From assembly GCF_963678975.1 (NCBI RefSeq), contig NC_089273.1:6092507-6156506 (forward strand): a DNA stretch of 64,000 bases, in the 5' to 3' direction. This DNA is from Dysidea avara. Taxonomy: Eukaryota; Porifera; Demospongiae; Dictyoceratida; Dysideidae. The notes beneath the pieces were generated by a model that was given only the letters and a program-made list of their open reading frames with translations, did no database searches and was not told the origin of the DNA. The translations under genes and the position numbers were made by a program. Shown piece by piece: positions 55,102-64,000 of the stretch (its first letter is position 1; every line of letters begins with the position of its first letter).

Positions 55102-56451
55102 CTATTGGATTCATGATCCATTGTTTAATTGATGCACTGAAAATTCAAAAATCAGGCCATTATTACATAATGCTACTCCTCCTTCATACCTGTAATAGAG
55201 TTTATAATGATGTGACATGATGTAATAATTCATTATGCATACTTGTAATATTAATATTGTGTACTGTAGTTGTAAGAGTTAGTTGTTATTGTGTGCTTTC
55301 AATTATTGATTAATAATATTATATACAGTGGTCTGTTCTGCTTATAAAAGATTTGCCCAAGAGCCGACTTCCCTACAATTATAGAACAATATACCCACAC
55401 ATATGTTATAGCAGCCATATTAATTAATTTGTATCCATTGGAAAATCGAGCCAATTTTTTTCAGTCACATACTGTATATGTATATTACTTTGTTAAATAT
55501 TTTATTCTATTGTTGCTACATAATCTATTGTTTAGCTTTAATTTGTTAGTACACTAGCTTCCACTTAAAAATGGATATTTATGCCTGATGGCACGCACTA
55601 AAGGAGTGTTGAGCAGACAATTTTAATCAGATGAGCTCGAGAAGTACAATGTAATGACTGCTCAAACAGAGGAAGACCTGGAGAATGCTGATACAATGAC
55701 ATTGAGGGAGGTAGCAAAGAGATTTAACTGTAGAGAAAGCAATATTCCAGTTTGCAAATTAATGTAAATCTGGCTGTGGCGTAGCATTATTAGCATAATT
55801 AATTGCAGGCATGTGCAATAAATTCTTTTTAAACTGAATCTTTGCTATTGAATGAGGCATGCATATTGCCTACTGAGATGAAGAGGAAAACATAACATGG
55901 CAGAGATTTTATGGTGAGTTTATGAGTTCTAATGAATATTTCAGTAACGAATGTATATTATCTAGCATTGTTTAATTGTTAAGTGTGTTGTAGCCAATCA
56001 CTATACTTACTGTGGATGGGACAATGTGTTTAGCTACTCTTATCTGAATGTATAATAAAGTTAACAACGTCCACATTAATTTGTGTTGTAGGTCCAGTGT
56101 GATGAATGTAAGTGGTGGTACTATTTACAGTACGTGTAAACAAGAAAAGTACACAAACAGGAAATTGGATCCTCAAAAGAAGAAGAGTGTATATAGTAGA
56201 TAAAGATGCAAAGACAGTGAGGGGCCACTGATGTTGCACAACTGATAACACATACAAAGTTCTTTTTTTCAAGTTGTTAGCTTTGCACAAGCAGTATATA
56301 TATAATTCAGTTAGAACTTACTAGCTACCATGCACGGTGACATTGTAATTGCTCTCCTTGCTTATTTACCCAATTGTGTTGTAAATTTTCAGTTATCCAC
56401 ACTTATGTTATATAATAAGACCATTTGCATGCTTCTGATAGCTATAAGTAG

Positions 56452-56827
56452 CATAGGCGGCGGAAAGGGGGGGGCTAGGGGGCTAAAGCCCCCCTAGGTC
56501 TGCTGAGGGGGGGCTTAGCCCCCCTCAGAATGATATCACACCTAAATTATCTTTCTTGGAGTGGGGCTGAAAACCGTGATAAAGATCGAGATACTCTAAT
56601 AGAGCAGTCACTCTAATAAAGTAGTCAGTGTGTAGCGAGCTATGTAAGGATTTTTATGTAGTTTATCAGCTAGAAATGGTAGCTGGTGAGGTGGAAAGCT
56701 CTTGTGAGTTGGTTGTGACCTTTTTTTTTTTTTTTTTTTTTTTGGTCTCACTTTACCAAACTATAGAAATAAGTCTGGGTCAGCTCAACGGAGCCCCCCC
56801 TCATATCAACTACTTCCTCCGCCGCTG
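56452..56827. mobile_element. Miniature hAT-like element
   Basis: Ends CATAGGCGGCGGAAAG and CAGCGGCGGAGGAAG (inverse) with the 8-bp duplication ATAAGTAG (56444-56451, 56828-56835). Inside are a G/C run, the ACTCTAATAGAG motif at about 56583-56630, and a 24-base T run in the context GTGACC(T)nGGTCT. Confidence 0.85.
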
Positions 56828-57103
56828 ATAAGTAGCATACACAGTACCATTCATGTGAAGTTCTGCAGACAACGTGAGATCATGTACAAAGATTTAGGTA
56901 CATCAGTAGGACTATAGTGGAAAATGCATGGGCATGGCAAGGCCGAAAATGAATGCATGTGTGTGTGCTGATGAACAATTTTATAATTACAGCTAAGCAG
57001 ATTATTATGTTGTGTTCTAAGTTTACTCAGCTAGAAATGCTTGTAAAGATAGCCCATTGTAGCCAGGTGATGGCAAGGCTAGAAGACACTGAGAAAAGGC
57101 ATA

Positions 57104-57187
57104 ATACGCATATGGTACGTACCATACGGGTATGCCTATACCGTACGCGTATGGTACGGAAAATCGTACCGTACGCGTATGGTATCT
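57104..57187. repeat. Second cluster of ACGCGT-centred palindromes
   Basis: GCATATGGTACGTACCATAC, CCGTACGCGTATGGTACGG and CCGTACGCGTATGGTA occur within 84 bases, just upstream of the LINE-split Q copy. Confidence 0.7.
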
Positions 57188-57255
57188 ACCAACCCTACCA
57201 GGGTTTTACTCTTTTCACCATCTTTCATAACCCTTACGTAATATTAAGCTCAAAA

Positions 57256-58927
57256 TCAGATTCAATCTCACCGCATGTCACACAATCAGATTCAATCACA
57301 CCTTATGAAATATCATTTACTTTCTTCCCATCAATCTGGTTTTCGTACTGGTTATTCGACTCAGGATTTGCTACTGCATGTCACAGATAAATGGCTGAGA
57401 GCTATTGACGAAGGTAAATATACTGGTGCGGTATTCTTAGATTTGGCCAAAGCCTTTGACACTGTGGATCACTCGATTTTGTGTACTAAGTTAATGTACT
57501 ATGGCTTTCGAGGGTCATCATATGACTTGTTAATTAATTACTTAGCTCAACGGCAGCAAAGAACTTTATTTCAATCTAAGATGTCTAAATGGGCTGCTGT
57601 TTCTATTGGTGTCCCTCAAGGATCCATCTTGGGTCCCTTGCTTTTTGCTTTATACATAAATGATTTGCCCTCGGTTGTAAGTCACTGCTTACTAGATCTT
57701 TATGCTGATGATGCTGAATTACATTTTTGTGGCTCGGATTTAAGGGTAGTGGAAAATGGTTTACAGATCTGAATTCTGTGGCTACATGGTTAGGGAGCTC
57801 ACGTTTGTGTTTAAATGTTGATAAGTCTAGTTGTATGCTCATTGGTAGCAGTCAGAGGGTGGCAGGTCAGACCCTTTCTGTCTCAATTGGTGGTAGTGTG
57901 TTGTCTCGGGTGCATTCTGTTCGGTATCTTGGAGTATTAATTGACTCTGCGTTGTCTTGGAACTTGCATATTTGTAATATGTGACTGGATTTGCGAAAAG
58001 GTACCTTTTCCACACATTTTACATACCAGCAAACAAAACGGTGTAACACTTGACTCCTTATACTGATTAACTTACTCTTAGTATAAAACTGCAACCAAAT
58101 ACTGTAGCTGCACTCATGGAAAATTTCAGGCAATTATATGCCACAATCAAAAACTTATAAAACTTTAAAGTTCAAAAAATGGGTCAAATTTTGTGTGTGA
58201 AAAAGGTACCTTTTCGTAAATCCGGTCACATATGTTGTGTAGAGTTAGATCAAGGCTTGCTTCAATTATTCGGTTTGGGTCTCTGCCACCTGCAGTGTTG
58301 TGTGTATTATATTCAGCATTTGTGATGCCACTTTTTGATTACTGTGATGTTATCTGGACTCCATCTATGGCAAAACAGACTTGTATGATTGAAAGGATTC
58401 ATTCCAAATTTATGCATAAGCTGCCGTCATCTTTCAGTTCCAAGTTTCAATTTACATTGACTGAACGTCGCCGTTTTCATACAGCTATTCAGATTTTTTA
58501 AAGCTTTTAAATCGAATTCTCCTCCTTATTTACATGATATATTTCAGTTTTCGAAGGATGTTACTGGTCATCTTAGTCATAATGTTAGTCGTTTATTTGT
58601 TCCTAGAGTGTTTATCAACTATGGCAAGCGAACTTTTTTCTACCGAGGAACTGTTTTATGGGACAACCTTAGGTCCACTGTTACTGGGGCTGCCACTTTG
58701 TCGTCATTTCGTAATTATTATCTTAATTCTTAATTCCTGTGTAAATTTTGTCTATGTATCCTTAGTTGTGTATGTATGTATGTATGTATGTTTTTTTGTT
58801 GTTTTTTTGTATATTATTAGTTATTGTATGTGTCTATTGTATGTTTGTTCAGGGCTCCACTGAAAATCAGTTTTACTGAGTGGACTCCCTGCTTAAAAAT
58901 TACAATTACAATTACAATTACAATTAC
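57256..58927 (+). mobile_element. 5'-truncated LINE (CR1/L2/Jockey-like)
   Basis: Reverse transcriptase motifs are clear: SGFRTGYSTQDLLLHVTDKW, FLDLAKAFDTVDHSIL, VPQGSILGPLLFALYINDLP and LYADDAELHF. The C-terminal thumb region (NVDKSSCMLIGSS, VRYLGVLIDSALSW) follows in another frame after a shift near 57760. After the nested miniature element at 57978-58232 it continues with FVMPLFDYCDVIW. The 3' end is a run of ATTACA units followed by A. The 5' part, including any endonuclease, is missing. The empty target is seen at 51985-52000, so the boundaries are well fixed. Confidence 0.85.
57978..58232. mobile_element. TATGTGAC-group miniature element inside a LINE
   Basis: Ends TATGTGACTGGATTTGCGAA and inverse TATGTGACCGGATTTACGAA, each followed by AAGGTACCTTTT. 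It interrupts the LINE reverse transcriptase coding sequence after HICNM, so it is younger than the LINE. Confidence 0.85.
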
Positions 58928-59090
58928 AAAAAGCATCCAGACTTCCTACTGTAGTTGTTGCTCTCTCTCTTCGACTTTAGGGCACGCATCTAGTAGTTTC
59001 CGCGAGTAGTCGACTTTTAGGGGATGCGTCCAGTAGTTGCCGCGAGTAGTAGACTTTAGGGGAAGCGTCCAGTAGTTGCCACGAGTAGTA

Positions 59091-59340
59091 CACTGTTAAA
59101 ATGAAGAGTAACCACAACTCTCAAGGAGTTCCCAGAGTAGGGAGGATTTAACACCCCTGGAGAGTAACCATTACTCTAAAGTAGTAACTGGGGAGTAACA
59201 CATGCTCTGAAGGCGGTGTCACTTACTCTTCAGAGTAATGGTTATTCTCTTCAGAGTGTTGGTTACTCTCCGTGGGGTGTTAAATCCTCCCTACACTGGG
59301 AACTCTTCAGAGTGGTGGTTACTCTTTATTTTTAACAGTG
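59091..59340. mobile_element. Palindromic TA-flanked miniature element
   Basis: Ends CACTGTTAAAATGAAGAG and inverse CACTGTTAAAAATAAAGAG with arms of about 100 bases containing AGGGAGGATTTAACACCCC, flanked by TA (59089-59090, 59341-59342). It splits a copy of the short GAGTAGTAGACTTTAGG tandem unit, giving the exact empty site. Confidence 0.82.
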
Positions 59341-59907
59341 TAGACTTTAGGGGAAGCGTATAGTAGACTTAGGGTCCGCAACGTGAAATTTCGACCTCCG
59401 AGAATCAACTACCAAACCACCCACAAATGCTAGGCTAGGTACCACTTAGAAAACGCCAGATTGGTGTTATTTTTCATTAACGTCTTGTCGTGCAAATCGG
59501 CGAATGTGCTTACAAATTACGAGATTTTTTGCTATATCTTCAAGTAAATGTCTTTTAAAGCTATAATATGCACTATCAACCTTTCTTACTAACTGTACTC
59601 TAAACTAAAACCATCAGTGGCTGCATTGTCTGGAGCAATTTCCAGCCGCAGCATCGCGAAAATGAAATTTCGGACTCGAAAAAAGTTTCGATGCCACTGA
59701 AGCACACAGTAGCGATGCCAAAGTAACCCTCCCAGGTCAAACTGGTCTGGCATGGGTCCAACTACTACCACACCGAATATCATGGAATTCCAAAATTGTT
59801 TGCCATCTGGCTGAGCTCGACGGATGTCAAAAATTCGTCTAAAATGACGATTTTATTCACTGACAGGAACCTTTGCTAGCCAGATGTGCTAGTTTACTTC
59901 TCAAAAG

Positions 59908-60107
59908 NNNNNNNNNNNNNNNNNNNNNNNNNNNNNNNNNNNNNNNNNNNNNNNNNNNNNNNNNNNNNNNNNNNNNNNNNNNNNNNNNNNNNNNNNNNNN
60001 NNNNNNNNNNNNNNNNNNNNNNNNNNNNNNNNNNNNNNNNNNNNNNNNNNNNNNNNNNNNNNNNNNNNNNNNNNNNNNNNNNNNNNNNNNNNNNNNNNNN
60101 NNNNNNN
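59908..60107. other. Assembly gap, 200 N
   Basis: Two hundred consecutive N bases; true length unknown. Sequence to either side (59342-59907, 60108-60600) holds no gene I recognise. Confidence 0.99.
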
Positions 60108-60650
60108 ACTCATTGTTGGGGTCCACGGGGACATCGATGATCATTTACCAGTCAGCTGTAAGTAATGTCACAACAGAAGGAAAGGAACCATTTCCATACC
60201 CCGGCTATGGCATACTGATTTTCCTGGTCAGTTTATGTACACTCAACCACAGATCGAAATGTAGAACTTTGGTTGCAGGTGGAAAATAAACACCTTTTTA
60301 CTCAGTTACAAGAGATTCACCCAGCTGGGATAAAATGTTGAAGTGAATGTCATTAGTACTAACTTGTTCATCAGGTATTGGACAATTCCAAGTGTCCAGA
60401 TTATGCAGTTGTCCTCTTGTTCAAGTTTACACGTTTAGGCAAGTTCCACAACGTCCTATAATCTATTACTATATCAGTGTGGAATAATGCTTATATAATA
60501 TGTTTCATATTCCAGGCTTTAGGTGTATTGTATTTAACACCTGCTTGTTGGTTTTTGCAGGTCATCTGGTCATACTGGTTTATCCACTAGCAGTTGAATG
60601 TGATCATGGTACATATGTAAGTTGAGACCATGCAAGAACAAAGATACAGG

Positions 60651-61140
60651 TGTCATGAATTTCAGGTCAGTTAACGTTCAGAGGAATTGTATTATTGCAA
60701 TTGTTCTTTTTGTAGTTATCAATTATCAGTGACCAGTTTGTGATAGCGTACTTTTGTTTGACCAATGACCTAATGTTCTGGTTTACATGCTTACCCAACA
60801 GTTATGTTACTCACTTAACCTGCATATGGGATATATATTTTTTAGTTCATTTTGTTATCCATCCTTTATTGGTACAGCCTGGCATATTGATTTTTTGCAC
60901 ATTCTCTTTTTAATTCAGTGCCTGCTGGATTGTTTCGTCAGATATCGAAACAGGTGTCTTTGGTGTTGCGGCCGATGTTCCAGGTCAGTTTGCATGTGTG
61001 TTTAATTTAAGGTTGACTTCAGTGCCTGCTTATTCTTTTACAGGTCTCGGTATTGAGTGTCATGAATTTCAGGTCAGTTGACGTACAGAAGAATTGTATT
61101 ATTGCAATTGTTGTTTTTGTAGTTATCAATTATCACTGTA
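60651..61140. repeat. Direct repeat of about 80 bp
   Basis: The block at 60651-60730 (GTCATGAATTTCAGGTCAGT, then GAATTGTATTATTGCAATTG and GTAGTTATCAATTATCA) recurs at 61058-61137 with few changes. The unit CAGGTCAGT also recurs near 60980. There is no open frame; it lies between the gap and the 3' end of the BEN gene. Confidence 0.7.
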
Positions 61141-61475
61141 TATACCCATACACAAATTTCTACCATGAAACAGGTCTGTCACATGATTAGGATTTGCAGA
61201 TCTGTCTCTAGGTGATGGCAGGTCTGTATTTGAAACTGTGACTTATCTTGTTCTGTTTTGTCAAGTGGTCGTCACTTATCTGTCACATATGTGTTATATC
61301 TCTGTAATGCACCAGCAATTGTAAGGGTTTCTACAGAGCTTCTACAGGTTCCTACATGGCATTCACTACCCACCCTACATGTTCATTAGGTAACCATAAA
61401 ATATTCATTTATTTATAATAATAAAGTAATGAAATAACAAGTAGCTAATCAAATGTTACTGTCTCTTGCACTAGG

Positions 61476-61576
61476 TCACTGCCTTTTTATTTTCCGTCTG
61501 GCATTGCAGCAACAGTCATTGACTGCATCTTTCAAGTCAGTTTTCGCAGTGCTTGGAAACTTATTGAGAACAAACT
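61476..61576 (-). CDS. Last exon of BEN gene: C-terminal half of BEN domain and stop
   Basis: Acceptor TTTTATTTTATAG precedes AGTTTGTTCTC. Joined in phase 1, it reads FVLNKFPSTAKTDLKDAVND and ends CNARRKIKRQ-stop, the typical final BEN helices (F-P-x-x-x-K, then A-V/I-N-D-x-C-x-N-A-R-R-K). Without this splice the upstream exon would read into unrelated residues. Confidence 0.75.
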
Positions 61577-63524
61577 CTATAAAATAAAAGGTAACCACAA
61601 TATTTACAGTATGATAACTCACTGTAGCATGCCCCAAGTACATCTTGATCCAATGCTATATGATCTTTTTTCCCTCCACCACAGGCATTTGACCGACTTA
61701 AAATATCATCCGAGAAGAAAACTCCCACAAGATTTCGCATTAACCGGGTAGCAGTATGGCGGCAGCTATCTACAGCATCATCTAATGCTCTCCTGGTGAT
61801 AAACACACCATATCCTTCCACTAATTCAATAGGAGGAGGCAATTCCTGTTGAAGTAAATGACAGTCACAGAACTACTGTAAAATAGTTATTACCTTTTTG
61901 AAAGCTGTACTTTCCATATGAAGTCTCTAAATTATATTTATGGTAACCTTGTAATGTTGTAATAAGTTTAGTGTACCTTTGCAGAAGTTGAGTTTTCAGT
62001 AAAGTAATGCTAAAATGGAATAAACATTATAATTGAATATTTGCACACAGGATGTGTCAGAAATTAATGTAATGGATGCATACTTTTGGGGCTCTGCTTG
62101 AAGTACTAGCTGATGAGGATGACAATGAGCTGGTTGAGCACTACAAATATATGTTAATGCATGTATAATGCTGAAGTGTTTATCATCAAACCTTAAAGGC
62201 TCCAGTAGTGCTACTGCAGCTTGACGATGACGATAAATTACCCTGATTTGTACAACTTAGATGCATTGCATGTGTATTATTGTTCTATTTTGCTTACCAA
62301 GCCAGAGCTACTACTTAGATTTGACCAGCAATCATAATGCTGTGATATTATTAATGAACAATTGTTAGCTTACAGTGGTCATTACAAAGCACAGGTGCTC
62401 CTGATCCTGGAAATGGACTAGAAGTATTATAACCCTGTAAAACACAAGGTATTATTGCTGTACTGTATCATCTAATGATAAATCCTACAGAATAGTCAGT
62501 GTATGGATGATTGTATTCTTCTTCATAGTATGAGTCATCCTGAAAAAATTTATGAAACATGTACTTACACTATATAACAAAATAATGTGAGCATACTTAC
62601 CAAATAATTTTGTGCATTCCAATAGCTGTCACTGTCATTTTCATAGCTTCCATAGTTATATTGATCATAGTCATACCTTGATACATAGGTAACCTAAAAA
62701 TTAACATTAATAATAGTTAGTATAAAGGTTTGCTGTAAGTATATTCATGATTAAAAGTAGCCAATTTACCAATACCTAGTCTAGATGCAGTCACGCATTT
62801 GTAGCTACCCACATACATAATCTAATATTGCCAAACAACATATGCCTAGCAGATATAGATATCTTACATTGGATTTATCAGTACTTGTGAAGTTTGCAGC
62901 AGAGGTTGCTATATATAAAATCCAACAATATAATCAACATACTGTTATTGTAACAGCATTAAAATTTCATACATTGAATAAAATATATATATAATGCACA
63001 AGGTCTGTTAAAATACTTACGTTGGTTTTCACATTTCTTCTTGCTTTGCCTCTCCCTTCTTTCAGCTGCTATACAGTTAACATATACGTAATTTACATTA
63101 TTTAATGTCAATTAATAACAAACTTACTTTGCTTCTCCTTGTCAACTGCTAAAGTAGCTATATATAACCAAACTGACATGTATGGCTGATATGCAGCCTA
63201 TCAATAACTTACTTTGCTTTTCCACTTCCGTACTATTTGTGATATCCATCATGCTGGCTCTTGAATCCATATTTTTTGCTTTTTGCAATGCAAGTTTTAT
63301 CTCTTCCTCTCGTTCAGCACTTCCTTTCTTTTTTTTAGGTGGCACTGACTTGGGTGTATTGGTTTTCTTCGTTTTTGGCAGTGGTTTGGCAATTGTAGCG
63401 TCACTTGTCACATGGTCTGGCTCTGACGATGAACTTGAAGTTACAGCACACCCTAAAAACTTTTCTTTAGTGAGTTCATAGTCAGCTAGTTTCTGGGCAT
63501 CTGCTTGCAACGAATGATAATCTC
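61476..63524 (-). CDS. BEN-domain protein, gene model (5' end outside window)
   Basis: Phase-consistent exons on the minus strand: 63524-63213, 63148-63128, 63068-63021, 62908-62868, 62693-62601, 62539-62489, 62406-62374, 62339-62298, 62242-62192, 62140-62084, 62009-61977, 61926-61894, 61845-61623, 61576-61476 (stop TGA 61478-61476). The N-terminal part is lysine- and serine-rich and low in order; the middle is tyrosine- and serine-rich; the C-terminus is a BEN domain, a DNA-binding or protein-binding fold of chromatin and transcription factors. The first exon seen enters in phase 1, so at least one upstream exon is missing, probably beyond 64000. Small middle exons are the least certain; some acceptors were chosen because they keep the frame. 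The donor after 62489 (GTAGGA) is weak. Role as a nuclear regulator is inferred from the family only. Confidence 0.7.
61623..61845 (-). CDS. BEN domain, N-terminal half
   Basis: The exon reads ELPPPIELVEGYGVFITRRA, then ATRLMRNLVGVFFSDDILSR and HIALDQDVLGACY. The R-N-L-x-x-x-x-F-x-x-D/E-x-L-x-x-S-x-x-x-G-G segment followed by a L-D-x-x-x-L stretch is the BEN signature. Acceptor TTCAACAG, donor GTGAGT, phase 0 to phase 1. Confidence 0.8.
61894..63148 (-). CDS. Eleven very small exons of the BEN gene
   Basis: Exons of 21, 48, 41, 93, 51, 33, 42, 51, 57, 33 and 33 bases, each with AG acceptor and GT donor, can be linked without a stop. The first two are phase 1 (TVDKEKQ, TAERRERQSKKKCENQ), the rest phase 0 after 62868. 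Notable content: a tyrosine-rich exon (YDYDQYNYGSYENDSDSYW), DDSYYEEEYNHPYTDYS, and serine runs (NLSSSSSCSSTTG; CSTSSLSSSSASTSSRAPK). Individual boundaries, especially 62406-62374 and 62339-62298, are my choice among alternatives. The region looks disordered and could be alternatively spliced since most exons are multiples of three. Confidence 0.55.
63213..63524 (-). CDS. First visible exon of BEN gene, charged N-terminal part
   Basis: The exon (acceptor CTTATAG, donor GTAAGT, 104 codons, phase 1-1) reads DYHSLQADAQKLADYELTKE, then a serine run and a basic K/P-rich tract (PKTKKTNTPKSVPPKKKKG) that could serve as a nuclear localisation signal, then a charged helix with EREEEIKLALQKAKN. No domain is recognised. 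Confidence 0.65.
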
Positions 63525-63613
63525 CTATAAGAGTATATAATAAAACTCGATTTTTTTTCACGCTATATCCAGCTAGCTAGCTAGCTTACAACAAACACAA
63601 TTGTTAACAAACC

Positions 63614-63958
63614 CAGGGCCGCCCACAGGGGGGGGGGGGGGGGCAACTGGGGCATTTTGCCCCGGCCCCAGCCTGAAAGGGGCCCCCTGAATACCTGTTT
63701 AAAAGATCGATATACTCTAATAGAGCAGTCAGATCTAAATACTCTAATAGAGCAGTCACAGTATTCTTCAGAGGAGCAGTATAGCAAGCTTATAGATAAG
63801 GAGATATGGTTGGTGATGGGTAGTTATTGTCATTGCCAGCAGGTTGTGACCTTTTTTTTTTTTTTTTTTTTTTTTTTTGGTCTTCACCTTACAACTTGGG
63901 TCAAGGGCCCCACTTTAACTCTTTGCCCTGGGCCCCTTAATTTCTCTGGGCGGCCTTG
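63614..63958. mobile_element. Miniature hAT-like element
   Basis: Ends CAGGGCCGCCCACAG and CAAGGCCGCCCAGAG (inverse) with the 8-bp duplication AACAAACC (63606-63613, 63959-63966). It has the same internal layout as 56452-56827: G run, two ACTCTAATAGAG motifs (63703-63757), then GTGACC(T)nGGTCT. It lies directly upstream of the visible part of the BEN gene. Confidence 0.85.
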
Positions 63959-64000
63959 AACAAACCAGATAGCTTAAGAATCTCCACGTCGTAGTATCGT

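Larger units (their letters stand above)
53090..56440. other. Intergenic stretch without a recognised gene
   Basis: Apart from the candidate elements at 53523-53715 and 54392-55101 I see only AT-rich sequence with short unrecognised frames. It separates the NIDO gene promoter side from the hAT-like element at 56452. Confidence 0.5.
57192..59090. repeat. Repeat Q, copy split by a LINE
   Basis: Q sequence occupies 57192-57255 and 58928-59090; the LINE lies between. The right part has about three tandem units of 38 bases containing GAGTAGTCGACTTTAGGGG, and it is interrupted after 59090 by a TA-flanked miniature element. Confidence 0.75.

Noticed and set aside
63182-63481. 99-codon plus-strand open frame
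   Set aside because: It is antisense to the first visible BEN gene exon, whose splice sites and downstream joins support the minus strand.
1-64000. tRNA, rRNA or other structured RNA genes
   Set aside because: I saw no cloverleaf with A and B boxes or ribosomal sequence by eye; a tRNA scan could still find a decayed one.

Overview
The window looks like AT-rich metazoan DNA, most probably from a demosponge. The grounds are modular extracellular exons (NIDO, TIL-like, Ig, EGF) joined by phase-1 introns, very small exons with GTAAG-type donors, and dense short inverted-repeat transposons in every intron. The species call is inference. The window holds a 200-base assembly gap (59908-60107).

Two host genes are supported, both on the minus strand. 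The first runs from a signal-peptide exon at 51768 down to at least 4021. Its order is: signal peptide and NIDO domain (three exons, 51768-41392), a series of TIL-like and Ig exons (29058-13926) built from a tandemly duplicated three-exon cassette (Ig-B, TIL, Ig-A), then one 5,010-base exon coding 44 EGF repeats of 38 residues (9030-4021). All splice phases agree, giving about 2,830 residues of a secreted or cell-surface adhesion-type protein. Its 3' end was not found and probably lies beyond position 1. The Ig-B exon of the first cassette is dead. The second gene (63524-61476) codes a low-complexity protein ending in a BEN domain, spread over many very small exons. Its 5' end lies beyond the window.

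Nearly everything else is mobile DNA. The introns hold a fossil Ty3/Gypsy LTR element (31334-39173) whose upstream LTR was entered by a 2.6-kb hAT transposon (36430-39031). There are short hAT-like elements with 8-bp target duplications, a group with GGATCC-type ends and 5-bp duplications, a 9-bp-duplication (Mutator-like) element nested in a hAT, a pogo-like element with another element in its end, many TA-flanked miniature elements (a large group ending TATGTGAC), truncated LINEs, and endonuclease-like C-terminal RT fragments. Nesting gives a relative order of events in several places.

The signals most worth a second look are: the 44-repeat EGF exon with its higher-order repeats and coincident glycosylation sites; the cassette duplication with one decayed exon; a short motif (TACTCTAATAGAGCAGTCA) found in several structurally different transposons; a transposon whose terminal repeats are themselves tandem arrays; two clusters of ACGCGT-centred palindromes; and a 116-base near-perfect hairpin.
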